In this document: positions 48,798 to 58,430 of the stretch, piece after piece
How positions within the stretch are numbered: the first letter of the stretch is position 1
How the letters are laid out: each line of letters opens with the position of its first letter
Origin: Methylobacter marinus A45
GTDB taxonomy: Bacteria; Pseudomonadota; Gammaproteobacteria; Methylococcales; Methylomonadaceae
Assembly: GCF_000383855.1 (NCBI RefSeq)
Contig: NZ_KB912877.1
Span: 1,274,616 to 1,338,615, forward strand
Length of the DNA: 64,000 nt
Direction: 5' to 3'
The notes under the pieces: model-generated
Told to the model about the DNA's origin: nothing
The model's database searches: none
The model's input: the letters and a program-made list of their open reading frames with translations, nothing else
Made by a program: the position numbers and the translations under genes

Positions 48798-50877
48798 TCG
48801 TTAAAGCACCGTTCATCATGAACTTCATATTTCCGGTGCCGGAAGCTTCCTTGCCGGCTGTTGAAATCTGTTCTGAAAGGTCCGCGCCCGGGCAAATTTT
48901 TTCCATGGCCGAGACCCGGTAATTAGGCATGAAGATCAGTTTCAATTTATTGCCGATATCGGGATCGCTATTGATGACATGCGCGACATTGTTGATCAGC
49001 TTAATAATTTTTTTCGCCATATAATAACCCGGCGCGGCTTTACCGCCAATCAGCACACAGCGGTTGGTCCAGTCTGCCGTGTCGCCGCGTTTAATGCGGT
49101 CATACAGATGTATAACATGAAGCACATTCAGCAATTGGCGCTTATATTCATGAATGCGCTTTACCTGCACATCAAATAAGGCATCTGCATCCAGGTCCAG
49201 ATCCTGCTCCAGATCCACATCATGTTCCTGTTTCTTGTATTCGATGAGCCTTTTCTTGGCATTTTGCCGCATTTGATACCAACGCTCGCGGAAAGCCTTA
49301 TCGTCGGCGAGTGGCTTGAGATTTTTCAATAAAGACAAATCGGTCAACCAGCCATCGCCTATGGCTTCAGTGATCAATTGCGCCAGTTCCGGATTGCACG
49401 CCGCCAACCAACGGCGAGGGGTTACGCCATTGGTTTTATTATTGAATTTCCCCGGCCAAAGTTCATAAAAGTCTCGAAACAGACCTTGTTGCAACAACTT
49501 TGAGTGCAACTCGGCAACGCCGTTGACTGAATAACTGCCAACTATCGCCAGATAGGCCATCCTGACCTGTTGTTCTGGACCTTCTTCAATCAAAGACATA
49601 CGCGCCAAGCGGTCTTTATCGCCGGGCCAGTGAGCCGATACTTCCGCCAGAAAATGGGCATTGATATCAAAAATGATCTCCATTAATCTGGGCAACAACT
49701 GCTTGAACAGACTGACCGGCCATCGTTCCAGGGCTTCCGGCAGCAGCGTGTGATTAGTATAGGCCATGGTATTGCGGGTAATATTCCAGGCATCGTTCCA
49801 GTTCAACCCATACATATCTATCAGTAGGCGCATCAATTCGGCGACCGATATACTCGGATGCGTATCGTTTAACTGAAAACAGTTTTTCGCTGCGAATTCG
49901 GAAAAATCATTGCCGTGCCGCCCAACCCAATTGGCAATCACATCCTGTAAACTTGCCGAAGCCAGCAGGTATTGCTGCCGCAAGCGCAAAGCCTTGCCGT
50001 TTTCATTGGCATCGTTCGGATACAGCACCATGGTTATATTTTCAGCGGTGTTCTTGGCAGCAACTGACTCGGCATAATCACCGGCATTAAATTCCTGCAA
50101 ATCAAACTCTTCCGTTGCGGTTGCCTTCCATAAACGCAATGTATTCACTGTGCCATTGCGATATCCCGGTATCGGCGTGTCGAACGGAACAGCCAATATA
50201 TCGTGCGTGTCGACCCAAGAGACTTTTTTATTTCCATGCTCATCAATATGCGTCTCCGTGCGGCCGCCAAATTTGATGCGATGCGTATATTCTGGACGCT
50301 CAATCTCCCAGACATTGCCGTTACGCAACCAATGATCCGGTTTTTCCACCTGTTCACCATTAACGATGTCTTGGGAGAACATGCCATATTCATAACGCAA
50401 ACCATATCCGGTCACAGGCAATTGCAAAGTTGCACAACTATCGATAAAACAGGCCGCAAGTCGTCCCAGGCCACCATTGCCGAGACCCGCATCAGGCTCG
50501 CTATCAATTAACTCCTCGAGTTCCAGCCCCAACTCATGCATGGATTGCTCTATGACATCGTTGATGCCCAGATTCAGCATGGCATTGCTTAATGTCCGCC
50601 CCATTAGGAATTCCATAGACAAATAGAACGCTCTTTTGCAATCCTCTTCCCTATAAGCGTTATAAGTCTTCTTCCAGCGTTCGATGAGCCGGTCACTGAC
50701 GACCATGGCCAGCGCTTCATAGGCATAATGCGGTGACCTGCAATTTTCGTCTCGACCGAGTCGGTGTCCATAATAATGTTTAAAATCGGCCACTAAGTGT
50801 TCTTCATCCATTCCTAAACCTGGAAGTGTAGTAATTGCGGAGTTGGGTTTACTTTTTTTGAAACTGCTATGCGGCAT
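48721..50877 (-). CDS. glgP: Glycogen phosphorylase, N-terminal 718 codons (truncated by frameshift)
   Basis: Glycogen phosphorylase releases glucose 1-phosphate from glycogen. This frame begins at 50877 and holds both halves of the fold, including GNGGLGRLAACFIDS near residue 130 and the pyridoxal-phosphate Lys in SGTGNMKFMMNGALTIGT. It ends with REEVGHDNFFLCRA, where the last three residues are out of frame. The missing C-terminus (about 125 residues) is in the neighbouring frame. The truncated product would lose part of the C-terminal domain and probably be inactive. Low-level frameshifting or a reversion of the duplication could restore it. Confidence 0.9.
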   Translation of the reverse strand: MPHSSFKKSKPNSAITTLPGLGMDEEHLVADFKHYYGHRLGRDENCRSPHYAYEALAMVVSDRLIERWKKTYNAYREEDCKRAFYLSMEFLMGRTLSNAMLNLGINDVIEQSMHELGLELEELIDSEPDAGLGNGGLGRLAACFIDSCATLQLPVTGYGLRYEYGMFSQDIVNGEQVEKPDHWLRNGNVWEIERPEYTHRIKFGGRTETHIDEHGNKKVSWVDTHDILAVPFDTPIPGYRNGTVNTLRLWKATATEEFDLQEFNAGDYAESVAAKNTAENITMVLYPNDANENGKALRLRQQYLLASASLQDVIANWVGRHGNDFSEFAAKNCFQLNDTHPSISVAELMRLLIDMYGLNWNDAWNITRNTMAYTNHTLLPEALERWPVSLFKQLLPRLMEIIFDINAHFLAEVSAHWPGDKDRLARMSLIEEGPEQQVRMAYLAIVGSYSVNGVAELHSKLLQQGLFRDFYELWPGKFNNKTNGVTPRRWLAACNPELAQLITEAIGDGWLTDLSLLKNLKPLADDKAFRERWYQMRQNAKKRLIEYKKQEHDVDLEQDLDLDADALFDVQVKRIHEYKRQLLNVLHVIHLYDRIKRGDTADWTNRCVLIGGKAAPGYYMAKKIIKLINNVAHVINSDPDIGNKLKLIFMPNYRVSAMEKICPGADLSEQISTAGKEASGTGNMKFMMNGALTIGTLDGANIEIREEVGHDNFFLCRA

Positions 50878-51009
50878 AATATTTAATAATGGAAGAGTTT
50901 ATATGAAATTGATGTTACCTATTAAACACATCATGATCAAGCCCCAGCCCCCAGGGCATGGTTACCTCAGATATTTCCAGATTAATAATGTCCCGATGCT
51001 TTATTTAAG

Positions 51010-51062
51010 AAAAAAGGCTGAAGAAATAACTAACATGTCATTCGGTTTCTTCAGCCTTTTTT
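51010..51062 (-). terminator. Strong terminator after secA
   Basis: A perfect 17-bp stem (AAAAAAGGCTGAAGAAA and its complement) encloses a 19-base loop. On the minus strand it ends in a T-run. It lies 30 bases after the secA stop and upstream of the glgP start. Confidence 0.9.
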
Positions 51063-51092
51063 AACTGATGGCAGGTGATTTTATCCACCTGA

Positions 51093-53807
51093 TTAACTTA
51101 ATTTACCATGGCATTGCTTATACTTCTTGCCTGACCCGCAAGGGCAAGGGTCATTGCGCCCGACTTTATTGCCAGCACGGATAAAAGGCTGCGCGGTCTG
51201 TTCTTCTGCGGGAGCCGCTTCTGGCTGCTCCTTATTTTCCAGGGCCGAAGCCTCGGCATGTTCAAAATGCATTTCCTTGGGCGCCTGCATTTGCTCATCG
51301 ATTGCCTGTACATCTTCTTCCTGCCGCACCTGAACTTTCGCCAAAATCGTAATAACTTCGTACTTGATATGGTCCAGTAAATCGGTAAACATCTGAAAAG
51401 CTTCACGCTTGTATTCCTGCTTGGGATCTTTTTGCGCATATCCCCTGAAATGGATACCCTGACGCAAATAGTCCATGGCAGCCAAATGTTCTTTCCAGCT
51501 GTTATCCAGAACCTGCAGCATGACTGATTTTTCAAAATGCTGTAAGACTTCCTTGGAGATCTGTTGTTCCTTATCCTTATGGTTTTGTTCCAGAATTTCA
51601 ACAATACGATTACGCAGACCTTCCTCTTGTAGCGAATGATCCTCATCGAGCATTTTGCCTACCGGAATTTCAACATTGAACTCCTGGCGCAAATGATCTT
51701 CCAGACCTTCTATGTCCCATTGCTCTTCCATGGTTTTGGGCGGGATATACTGCGTAATGACATTGTTAACGACATCTCTGCGTATCGCAGAAATAATGTC
51801 CGAAACATTTTCCGCCGCCATCAATTCATTACGTTGCTCATAGATCACCTTACGCTGATCATTGGCGACATCGTCATAAGCAAGGATTTCCTTACGGATA
51901 TCGAAGTTGCGTCCTTCAACCTTGCGCTGGGCGTTTTCGATCGAGCGTGTTACCCACGGGTGCTCAATCGCTTCTCCGTCGCCCATGCCCAGTTTCTGCA
52001 TCAGACTTGCTACGCGTTCGGAAGCAAAAATACGCATCAGATCATCTTCCAGCGACAGATAAAAACGCGTTGATCCCGGATCGCCTTGACGACCGGAACG
52101 ACCTCTTAGCTGATTGTCGATACGCCGTGACTCATGACGCTCTGAACCGATTACATGCAAGCCGCCGCTGGCAATGACTTGTTCATGCCGATCCAGCCAG
52201 GCACCTCGTACTTTCTCTTTCTCTTCCTCAGCCGCATCTTCACCCAAAGCGGCCAATTCCGCCTCCAAGTTACCGCCTAGCACGATGTCGGTTCCGCGGC
52301 CAGCCATGTTAGTTGCAATCGTGACAGCTCTGGGAAGGCCGGCCTGCGCGACGATGTGCGCTTCGCGTTCATGCTGTTTGGCATTCAGCACTTCATGCTT
52401 GATACCCTGCTGCTTCAGCAATGCCGACAGCCGCTCCGAATTCTCAATCGAAGTCGTACCGACCAAGACCGGCTGGCCGCGCTCGACACAAGATTTAATA
52501 TCCTGCGCCACAGCGATATATTTCTCACGCGCCGTCAGATAAACCAAATCACCTAAATCTTTACGAATCATTGGCCTATGGGTTGGTACCACGACCACTT
52601 CAAGGCCGTAAATCTTATTCAGCTCGAACGCTTCGGTATCGGCCGTACCGGTCATACCTGAAAGCTTATGGTACAAGCGGAAATAATTCTGGAATGTAAT
52701 CGAGGCCAGCGTCTGGTTTTCATTCTGGATCGTGACATGCTCTTTCGCCTCAATCGCTTGATGCAGACCTTCAGACCAGCGCCGGCCCGGCATGATACGG
52801 CCAGTGAACTCATCAACGATGATGACTTCATTGTTAGCGACAATGTAATCGACATCTTTTTGAAACAACACATGCGCGCGCAACGACGCATTCAGATAAT
52901 GCATCAGGCGGATGTTGGCCGCATCGTAAAGGCTGCTGCCCTCGGCCATCAAACCATGCTCGACCATCAAGCGCTCCACTCTTTCATGACCTTCTTCGGT
53001 CAAATAGATCTGGCGCACTTTTTCATCGACCGTATAATCGCCTTTCTGGCCGTCTTTTTCCTGCTTGGTCAGGAAAGGGACGATCTCATTGGCTTTAATA
53101 TAAAATTCGGTACTTTCCTCGGTAGGCCCGGAAATGATCAGCGGCGTTCTTGCCTCATCGATCAAAATCGAATCTACCTCGTCGATAATGGCAAAATGCA
53201 GATCACGCTGAACTTTTTGTTCCAGGCTGAAAGCCATATTATCGCGCAGATAGTCGAAACCGAACTCGTTATTGGTGCCATAGGTAATATCAGATGCATA
53301 TGCCTGCCGCCGTTGATGGCTATCCATCTGGCTGACGATAACACCGGTCGTCAAACCCAAAAAACCGTACAGCCGCCCCATCCAGTCCGAGTCGCGCTTG
53401 GCCAGATAATCATTGACGGTCACGACATGCACACCGCGCCCCGGCAATGCATTCAAATAAGCCGCCAGAGTCGCCATCAGGGTTTTCCCCTCGCCGGTTT
53501 TCATTTCAGCGATTTTGCCGTCATGCAGAATCATACCGCCGATCAGTTGCACGTCAAAATGACGCATGCCAAAGACGCGTGTAGACGCTTCTCTGACCGT
53601 TGCGAAAGCTTCCGGAATCAGGCTATCGAGTTTTTCATCCTGCGCCAGACGATCACGAAACTCCTGCGTTTTTGCCTTTAAGGCTTCATCAGATAATTTT
53701 TCGTATTCGGAAGCTAATGCATTGATCTTTTTGACCAACTTCCTTTTCTTGTTTACAAGCCTGTCATTACGGCTTCCTACAACTAATCTAACCAGCTTAC
53801 CGAGCAT
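51093..53807 (-). CDS. secA: Preprotein translocase ATPase SecA
   Basis: SecA is the ATP-driven motor of Sec export. The 904-residue protein has the Walker A loop [12 protein letters not shown], the Walker [15 protein letters not shown], the preprotein cross-linking region, and helicase motif [14 protein letters not shown]-terminal SEC-C zinc motif ([17 protein letters not shown]) is also present and would bind SecB, whose gene is also in this window. It is followed by a strong terminator. Long frames on the opposite strand (e.g. 52668-53681) are antisense shadows. Confidence 0.98.
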   Translation of the reverse strand: MLGKLVRLVVGSRNDRLVNKKRKLVKKINALASEYEKLSDEALKAKTQEFRDRLAQDEKLDSLIPEAFATVREASTRVFGMRHFDVQLIGGMILHDGKIAEMKTGEGKTLMATLAAYLNALPGRGVHVVTVNDYLAKRDSDWMGRLYGFLGLTTGVIVSQMDSHQRRQAYASDITYGTNNEFGFDYLRDNMAFSLEQKVQRDLHFAIIDEVDSILIDEARTPLIISGPTEESTEFYIKANEIVPFLTKQEKDGQKGDYTVDEKVRQIYLTEEGHERVERLMVEHGLMAEGSSLYDAANIRLMHYLNASLRAHVLFQKDVDYIVANNEVIIVDEFTGRIMPGRRWSEGLHQAIEAKEHVTIQNENQTLASITFQNYFRLYHKLSGMTGTADTEAFELNKIYGLEVVVVPTHRPMIRKDLGDLVYLTAREKYIAVAQDIKSCVERGQPVLVGTTSIENSERLSALLKQQGIKHEVLNAKQHEREAHIVAQAGLPRAVTIATNMAGRGTDIVLGGNLEAELAALGEDAAEEEKEKVRGAWLDRHEQVIASGGLHVIGSERHESRRIDNQLRGRSGRQGDPGSTRFYLSLEDDLMRIFASERVASLMQKLGMGDGEAIEHPWVTRSIENAQRKVEGRNFDIRKEILAYDDVANDQRKVIYEQRNELMAAENVSDIISAIRRDVVNNVITQYIPPKTMEEQWDIEGLEDHLRQEFNVEIPVGKMLDEDHSLQEEGLRNRIVEILEQNHKDKEQQISKEVLQHFEKSVMLQVLDNSWKEHLAAMDYLRQGIHFRGYAQKDPKQEYKREAFQMFTDLLDHIKYEVITILAKVQVRQEEDVQAIDEQMQAPKEMHFEHAEASALENKEQPEAAPAEEQTAQPFIRAGNKVGRNDPCPCGSGKKYKQCHGKLS

Positions 53808-54189
53808 ATTTTCTTTCCGGTGAATTTAGTAAAAATTGAATCAAAATGTGAGATTATATACTGTCTATTTCATTAGTTACAGATAAAACACCTTTAACTA
53901 TGGGATGAAACGCTTGAATATCAATAGGGATCATTTACAAATCAATTTTACCGATAGCCCTCACCCCTTGTAACCAAAGCGCAGACAGAAAAACGCCGGA
54001 GACGTGCATCCACGTCTATCAGATCAACAGACTTACCGTATAAATCAGGTAAAATACACACATAATCTGATCCCATTAGCCTGAAAAACCAAACGGAAAT
54101 ACCAGCCATGTTCTGGACTTGTTAAGCTGTCAATCATTTAAGTCCAGACTGAACACACTCTTTCGATTATTTTATTTGCACCAATACCT
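53808..54189. other. Intergenic stretch between secA and the PurN-like gene
   Basis: About 380 bases without a gene. A perfect 9-bp inverted repeat (TCTGGACTT/AAGTCCAGA, 54112-54148, 19-base loop) lies about 40 bases before the purN-like start and could be an operator or leader hairpin. No T-run follows it. Confidence 0.4.
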
Positions 54190-54774
54190 ATGAAAATCAG
54201 CTTTATCGCCTCACATGGCGGATCTTCTGCCAAACACATCATCGCCGCCATGAAGCAAAAAGTACTTGCCGCTGAATTGGGTGTGGTCATCACCAACAAT
54301 TCCAATTCGGAAATATTGCGCTGGTGCCAGGAACAACAAATCCCCGTACATCTGATCAATGCCAAAACCCATCCCGATCCGGAAAGTGAGGACCGGGCGA
54401 TCATGCATGCACTGCTTGAGGCGCAAACCGATCTTGTCGTGCTATCGGGTTATATGAAAAAAATCGGCCCACATACACTGACACGTTTCAACGGCCATAT
54501 CCTGAACATACACCCTGCCCTGTTGCCGAAACACGGTGGCCAAGGCCTTTATGGCGACCGCGTTCACGAAGCGGTACTGAAATCGGGCGATAAGGTTTCC
54601 GGCGCCTCCGTACACCTCATCAATGACCGCTATGACGAAGGCCCCGTCCTCAACCAGAGTCATGTGCCGGTTTTCCCCGACGACACGATCGCATCCTTAC
54701 GAGCAAGAGTACAAGCCACGGAGGGAGATCTCTATTTGGAAACGCTCAAGAATATCATTGAAGGAACTTTATGA
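54190..54774 (+). CDS. purN: PurN-like formyltransferase
   Basis: A 194-residue protein of the phosphoribosylglycinamide formyltransferase family, which uses 10-formyltetrahydrofolate. The catalytic set is visible: Asn and His in ILNIHPALLPKHGG, and Asp in RYDEGPVL. The N-terminal Rossmann segment is FIASHGGSSAKHIIAAM. The neighbours are not purine genes, so a related formyltransferase with another substrate cannot be excluded. The stop overlaps the next start by four bases (ATGA). Confidence 0.85.
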   Translation: MKISFIASHGGSSAKHIIAAMKQKVLAAELGVVITNNSNSEILRWCQEQQIPVHLINAKTHPDPESEDRAIMHALLEAQTDLVVLSGYMKKIGPHTLTRFNGHILNIHPALLPKHGGQGLYGDRVHEAVLKSGDKVSGASVHLINDRYDEGPVLNQSHVPVFPDDTIASLRARVQATEGDLYLETLKNIIEGTL

Positions 54775-55289
54775 TGCCGCCAGGTAAAACATTGATCGGA
54801 AATATCACCCTGGCTTTTCTGATTACCGGCTACGCTGGCCTAATACTGCCCGGCTGTGAAAATGGATCGGTCTTGACAGAAAAAGACGCGTTTATTAAAT
54901 CACAAGCCCTGGATGATAATACCGAGAGTGGATCAATTAACGCCCAAAGCCTTACTGACTTAGCCGTCTTGTCTGAGGCTTTCGATCATCAATACAGCAA
55001 CATTCAAGTCAGGCAGACCGGCACGATTATAAAAATACTGCCTGACGATACCAACGGTTCCCGGCACCAGCGTTTCATCGTACGGTTGAATTCCGGCCAG
55101 TCCGTGTTGATCGCGCACAATATCGATCTAGCGCCCAGAGTCGAGGGCATAAAAGAAGGATCGACCATCAGTTTTCATGGCGAATATGAGTGGAACAGCA
55201 AGGGAGGCGTCATACACTGGACGCATCATGATCCGCAAGGACAGCATGAGCATGGATGGCTAATCTATGACGGCAGGAGGTATGATTAG
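54771..55289 (+). CDS. DUF3465 family secreted protein
   Basis: A 172-residue protein with an N-terminal hydrophobic signal ending near PGC (residue 28), which could be a poor lipobox. The DUF3465 domain begins near residue 85 and contains RFIVRLNSGQSVLIAHNIDL, SFHGEYEWNSKGG and IHWTHHDPQGQH. The fold is probably an OB-type beta barrel. The function is unknown. It is translationally coupled to the PurN-like gene. Confidence 0.85.
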   Translation: MMPPGKTLIGNITLAFLITGYAGLILPGCENGSVLTEKDAFIKSQALDDNTESGSINAQSLTDLAVLSEAFDHQYSNIQVRQTGTIIKILPDDTNGSRHQRFIVRLNSGQSVLIAHNIDLAPRVEGIKEGSTISFHGEYEWNSKGGVIHWTHHDPQGQHEHGWLIYDGRRYD

Positions 55290-55317
55290 CTTGCCTCGCT
55301 TGAATAGGCAAGACATG

Positions 55318-55354
55318 AAAAAAGCCGTAGCAGTTTTTGACTGCTACGGCTTTT
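55318..55354. terminator. Bidirectional terminator between DUF3465 and cold-shock genes
   Basis: A perfect 14-bp stem (AAAAGCCGTAGCAG/CTGCTACGGCTTTT) with a 7-base loop lies between two convergent genes. A-tract and T-tract flanks let it act for both. Confidence 0.9.
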
Positions 55355-55358
55355 GCAA

Positions 55359-55568
55359 TTAGATGACGGATACTTCTTCCGCTTGCGGACCTTTTTGGCC
55401 TTGAGTAACAGTAAACTGTACCTTTTGACCTTCATCAAGGGATTTAAAGCCGGAGCCGTTAATGTTACGGAAGTGAACAAACACATCAGGACCGTTTTCT
55501 TGTTGAATAAAGCCGAAGCCTTTCTCGGAGTTAAACCACTTAACGGTACCGGTAGTCATGGAAGCCAT
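55359..55568 (-). CDS. Cold-shock protein (CspA family)
   Basis: A 69-residue single-strand nucleic-acid-binding protein. The RNA-binding motifs are [12 protein letters not shown] (RNP1) and VFVHF (RNP2). It starts [11 protein letters not shown]; the second Met is an alternative. Such proteins melt mRNA structure at low temperature. The long leader upstream (about 290 bases to the next gene) is usual for this class. No distinct cold-box was verified. Confidence 0.96.
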   Translation of the reverse strand: MASMTTGTVKWFNSEKGFGFIQQENGPDVFVHFRNINGSGFKSLDEGQKVQFTVTQGQKGPQAEEVSVI

Positions 55569-55598
55569 ATTGCAATCCTATAAAAATAATGAGTAATT

Positions 55599-55844
55599 TT
55601 AAAGCCTGTTAAGGCCAATGGAGCTGGGAAATGAAGAATTACTTAATGATAAACAGGACGAGCAATTACAAAGAACTTCGTGAAGATAAGCATGCGGTAA
55701 ATCGTATTTCGAGCTGGGTGTCATTCTATATTGGCATTCTGGACATGTCAATCTAATAAACCTGGCATTTCCGTTAATGCCAATGCCGATGACGACAAAA
55801 CAGCATTTTTCTGAATAAGCCCTTGCGATAACCATGCCTCGCAA
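55599..55844 (-). CDS. Possible small zinc-finger protein upstream of the cold-shock gene
   Basis: An 81-codon frame. From about residue 33 it has a CPEC and a CNCSSC motif, 21 residues apart, with RMTPSSKYDL between them. This loosely matches the Ogr/Delta zinc-finger layout of phage regulators. The first 30 residues do not look like a protein start, so the true start may be internal. It lies in the leader of the cold-shock gene, so chance is a serious alternative. Confidence 0.3.
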   Translation of the reverse strand: MRGMVIARAYSEKCCFVVIGIGINGNARFIRLTCPECQYRMTPSSKYDLPHAYLHEVLCNCSSCLSLSNSSFPSSIGLNRL

Positions 55845-55856
55845 GCAAGCCGCCAG

Positions 55857-56402
55857 TCAGCCCTCTGCCGCATCTTCTTCGTATTCCTGCAGGTTTACCC
55901 GACATTGCGCTGCCTGCCGCCAAAAATCGGGCGCCGGATTATGCAGTAACTGAGCAGCAAACTGACAGGCCTGCATTAAACGACTCTCGGCTTTCGCACT
56001 CAATCCGGAGCCGAGCTCAAACTGCTCCGCTTTGATACTCAACAGAAAACACGGTGGCGGTGTTTGTTTCTTTACCGTCTGATAAACAGCCAAAACCGCG
56101 GACGGACTCATCGCGTGCGTGCTATAGCTTTTATCTCTGCCGGGACTTAACTCGGCAAAATCGAACGGTCCCGCACAGGATACGGACGCATCGACAAATA
56201 AAACCAAGGCCCTGCCCTCAAGGTCCAGCGCATGTTCAATCTGCAGCTGAAAATCGGACAACAGGTCGATATTGCCTAAGTTCAAGTGAGATTCCACGAA
56301 CTCTAGTAGCAATGGCCCTAAGGCATCATCACCGCGACTGAGATTGCCATAGCCAAACAGCAGTATGGAATTAACCTCCGAGGTCATGCTCAATCGCACC
56401 AT
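55857..56402 (-). CDS. hoxW: Hydrogenase maturation protease (HoxW type)
   Basis: HoxW cuts the C-terminal extension off the NiFe large subunit after nickel insertion. The 181-residue protein has the family start LLFGYGNLSRGDDALGPLL, with Glu/Asp residues in RGDD, then FVDASVSCAGP and STHAMSP. The start at 56402 overlaps hoxH by 32 bases; an internal Met at 56387 is possible. It is the last gene of the hox operon. Confidence 0.88.
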   Translation of the reverse strand: MVRLSMTSEVNSILLFGYGNLSRGDDALGPLLLEFVESHLNLGNIDLLSDFQLQIEHALDLEGRALVLFVDASVSCAGPFDFAELSPGRDKSYSTHAMSPSAVLAVYQTVKKQTPPPCFLLSIKAEQFELGSGLSAKAESRLMQACQFAAQLLHNPAPDFWRQAAQCRVNLQEYEEDAAEG

Positions 56403-57873
56403 CGCCGTGTTTAATGAGTCTATCGATCAGCCTGCCTTCCACGTCGACCAATTCAAGCTGCAACGGCATTTTTCCCACGGCATGTGTCGCGCAGGACAAA
56501 CAGGGATCATAAGCGCGGATGGCGACTTCCAGGTTGTTCAATAGCGGCTCGGTCAACTCCCGCCCCGACAAGTACTCCGCCGCAACCTGCCGCACGGACT
56601 CATTCATCGCCATGTTATTGCTGGTCGTCGAGACGATCAAATTCGCTTTCGTAACAATGTCGTTTTCATCAACCTGATAATGATGAAATAAGGTACCGCG
56701 CGGCGCCTCGATCACGCCGACACCTTCATAGCGCTTCTCGCCCTGCGCGACCAGATCATGACCCATGACTTCAGGATCGTTGAGCAGTTCCTTGATACTT
56801 TCGGCGCAATGCAGGGCCTCGATCAAACGCGCCCAATGAAAAGCCAATGTGCTATGCACCATGGCTTCACCGCCATGCGCCTTGAATTCCAGGCGCTCGA
56901 CTTCCGCCATCGGCGTAGCGATATAATCGCAATTATTGATACGCGCCAGGGGGCCGACGCGATACCAGCCCGTCTCCTTGCCCAGCGACAGCAGGTAGGG
57001 AAACTTCATATAACTCCATGAACGTACTTCTTCATGGATATAGTCGTTGTATCGGCAATAATCGACATGATCCACGATAGTTTCACCTTGATCATTTTTG
57101 GCCCGCAGGCCGCCGTGGTACAACTCCAGCGCCCCATCAGCACTGGTCAGGCCGAGATAATTACTGCGTATAGTGGCAAATTCATCATAATACGGCAGGT
57201 TGGAGCCATGTATTTTCTTAACCAGTTCCACGGCGCCGGCCGCCCAGGCGATGATTTGATCGACATCCGACAGCAAATAGTCGCGTTCTGACTGAGTCAG
57301 CGCCTTGTTCATGCCGCCGGCGACAGCTCCCGTACCATGTATGCGCTTGCCGCAAATCATGCGGATGACTTCCTGACCGTATTTGCGCAGCTTGACGCCC
57401 TGAAGGCCGATGTCAGGATAATCATTCAACACGGCTATGATATTGCGTTTATTGATGTCGCTCTCGAAACCGAACAGCAGATCCGGACTGGACAGATGAA
57501 AAAAATGCAAGGCATGGGATTGCAGAACCTGTCCGAAATGCAGCAGACGTCTCAGCTTGTTTGCGGCGGACGGTAGATTTTCCGGCTCTATGCCGACTAA
57601 CTGATCAATTGCCTTGCCGGCGGCTAGATGATGGCTGACCGGGCAAATGCCACACAGTCGCTGCACGATAACCGGCAATTCCCAGTAAGGCCGCCCCTGT
57701 ATGAAGCGTTCAAAACCACGGAATTCAACGATGTGCAGCCGCGCCTGTCTGACTTGATTGTCCTGATCCAGCAATAACGTGATTTTGCCGTGCCCTTCGA
57801 CGCGCGAGATAGGATCAACGGCGACGCGCCTCAAATTTTCCGTAGTTTCAGCCGTTTCTAAATAGTCGTACAT
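56371..57873 (-). CDS. hoxH: NAD-linked [NiFe] hydrogenase large subunit HoxH
   Basis: HoxH carries the NiFe active site of a cytosolic bidirectional hydrogenase (group 3d). The 500-residue protein has both Cys pairs: RLCGICPVSHHLA near residue 62 and DPCLSCATHAVG near residue 461. The sequence after the second pair (about 36 residues) contains the extension that HoxW removes. The N-terminal RISRVEGHGK-like block reads VDPISRVEGHGKITL. The hypABCDEF maturation genes are not in the window. Confidence 0.96.
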   Translation of the reverse strand: MYDYLETAETTENLRRVAVDPISRVEGHGKITLLLDQDNQVRQARLHIVEFRGFERFIQGRPYWELPVIVQRLCGICPVSHHLAAGKAIDQLVGIEPENLPSAANKLRRLLHFGQVLQSHALHFFHLSSPDLLFGFESDINKRNIIAVLNDYPDIGLQGVKLRKYGQEVIRMICGKRIHGTGAVAGGMNKALTQSERDYLLSDVDQIIAWAAGAVELVKKIHGSNLPYYDEFATIRSNYLGLTSADGALELYHGGLRAKNDQGETIVDHVDYCRYNDYIHEEVRSWSYMKFPYLLSLGKETGWYRVGPLARINNCDYIATPMAEVERLEFKAHGGEAMVHSTLAFHWARLIEALHCAESIKELLNDPEVMGHDLVAQGEKRYEGVGVIEAPRGTLFHHYQVDENDIVTKANLIVSTTSNNMAMNESVRQVAAEYLSGRELTEPLLNNLEVAIRAYDPCLSCATHAVGKMPLQLELVDVEGRLIDRLIKHGDGAIEHDLGG

Positions 57874-57890
57874 AGACTTCTCGCAAGTAA

Positions 57891-58430
57891 CTAATCGTAA
57901 TGAATCAGCTCATAAGGCAGCGCCGGCTCGCGCCCTTCCAGCAAATCGGTCAGAAATGTCCAGAATACATCAGCCACCGGCGGGCAGCCCGGCAAAAAAT
58001 AGTCTATCTTGACCACTTCATGCACGGGATATACCTTATCCAATAATAGCGGCAATTCAGGATCGCTGGGGATCTGCGGATTTTCAATGCCGATCCCGTC
58101 CAGATAAGACTCGCCCAGACATTCCTCCAGCGGAATATAGTTCCTGTATCCGGGCAGGCCGCCGTTAATGGCGCAAGCCCCGACGGCCACCAGAAATTTG
58201 CAGTGCTTGCGGAATTCACGCAGGGTATGAACGTTTTCCGAATTGCAGACCCCGCCTTCTATCAGGCCAATGTCACATGCCTCGCAGTGCTTTATGTCGG
58301 TGATCGGCGACCGGTCGAACGCAACCCGATCGGCCAACTGCAACAATCGCTCATCGATATCGAGCAGCGACATATGGCAGCCGAAACAGCCCGCCAGCGA
58401 CACGGTTGCCACTCTGATTTTATCGGTCAT
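57891..58430 (-). CDS. hoxY: NAD-linked [NiFe] hydrogenase small subunit HoxY
   Basis: HoxY passes electrons from HoxH through one [4Fe-4S] cluster to the diaphorase part. From the ATG at 58430 the protein has 179 residues; this start overlaps the hoxU stop by 11 bases. An in-frame start at 58481 would run 62 bases into hoxU and is less likely. Cys ligands are in AGCFGCHMS, GGVCNSEN, VGACAINGG and LPGCPPV. Confidence 0.95.
   Translation of the reverse strand: MTDKIRVATVSLAGCFGCHMSLLDIDERLLQLADRVAFDRSPITDIKHCEACDIGLIEGGVCNSENVHTLREFRKHCKFLVAVGACAINGGLPGYRNYIPLEECLGESYLDGIGIENPQIPSDPELPLLLDKVYPVHEVVKIDYFLPGCPPVADVFWTFLTDLLEGREPALPYELIHYD

Noticed and set aside
52668-53681. A 337-codon plus-strand frame opposite secA
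   Set aside because: It is antisense to the highly conserved secA coding sequence, has no ribosome site, and its composition reflects the codon pattern of secA on the other strand.
54190-54774. Formyl-CoA or methionyl-tRNA formyltransferase identity for the PurN-like gene
   Set aside because: The length (194 residues) and the HPALLPKHGG and DEGP blocks fit the PurN family; the C-terminal domain of methionyl-tRNA formyltransferase is absent.
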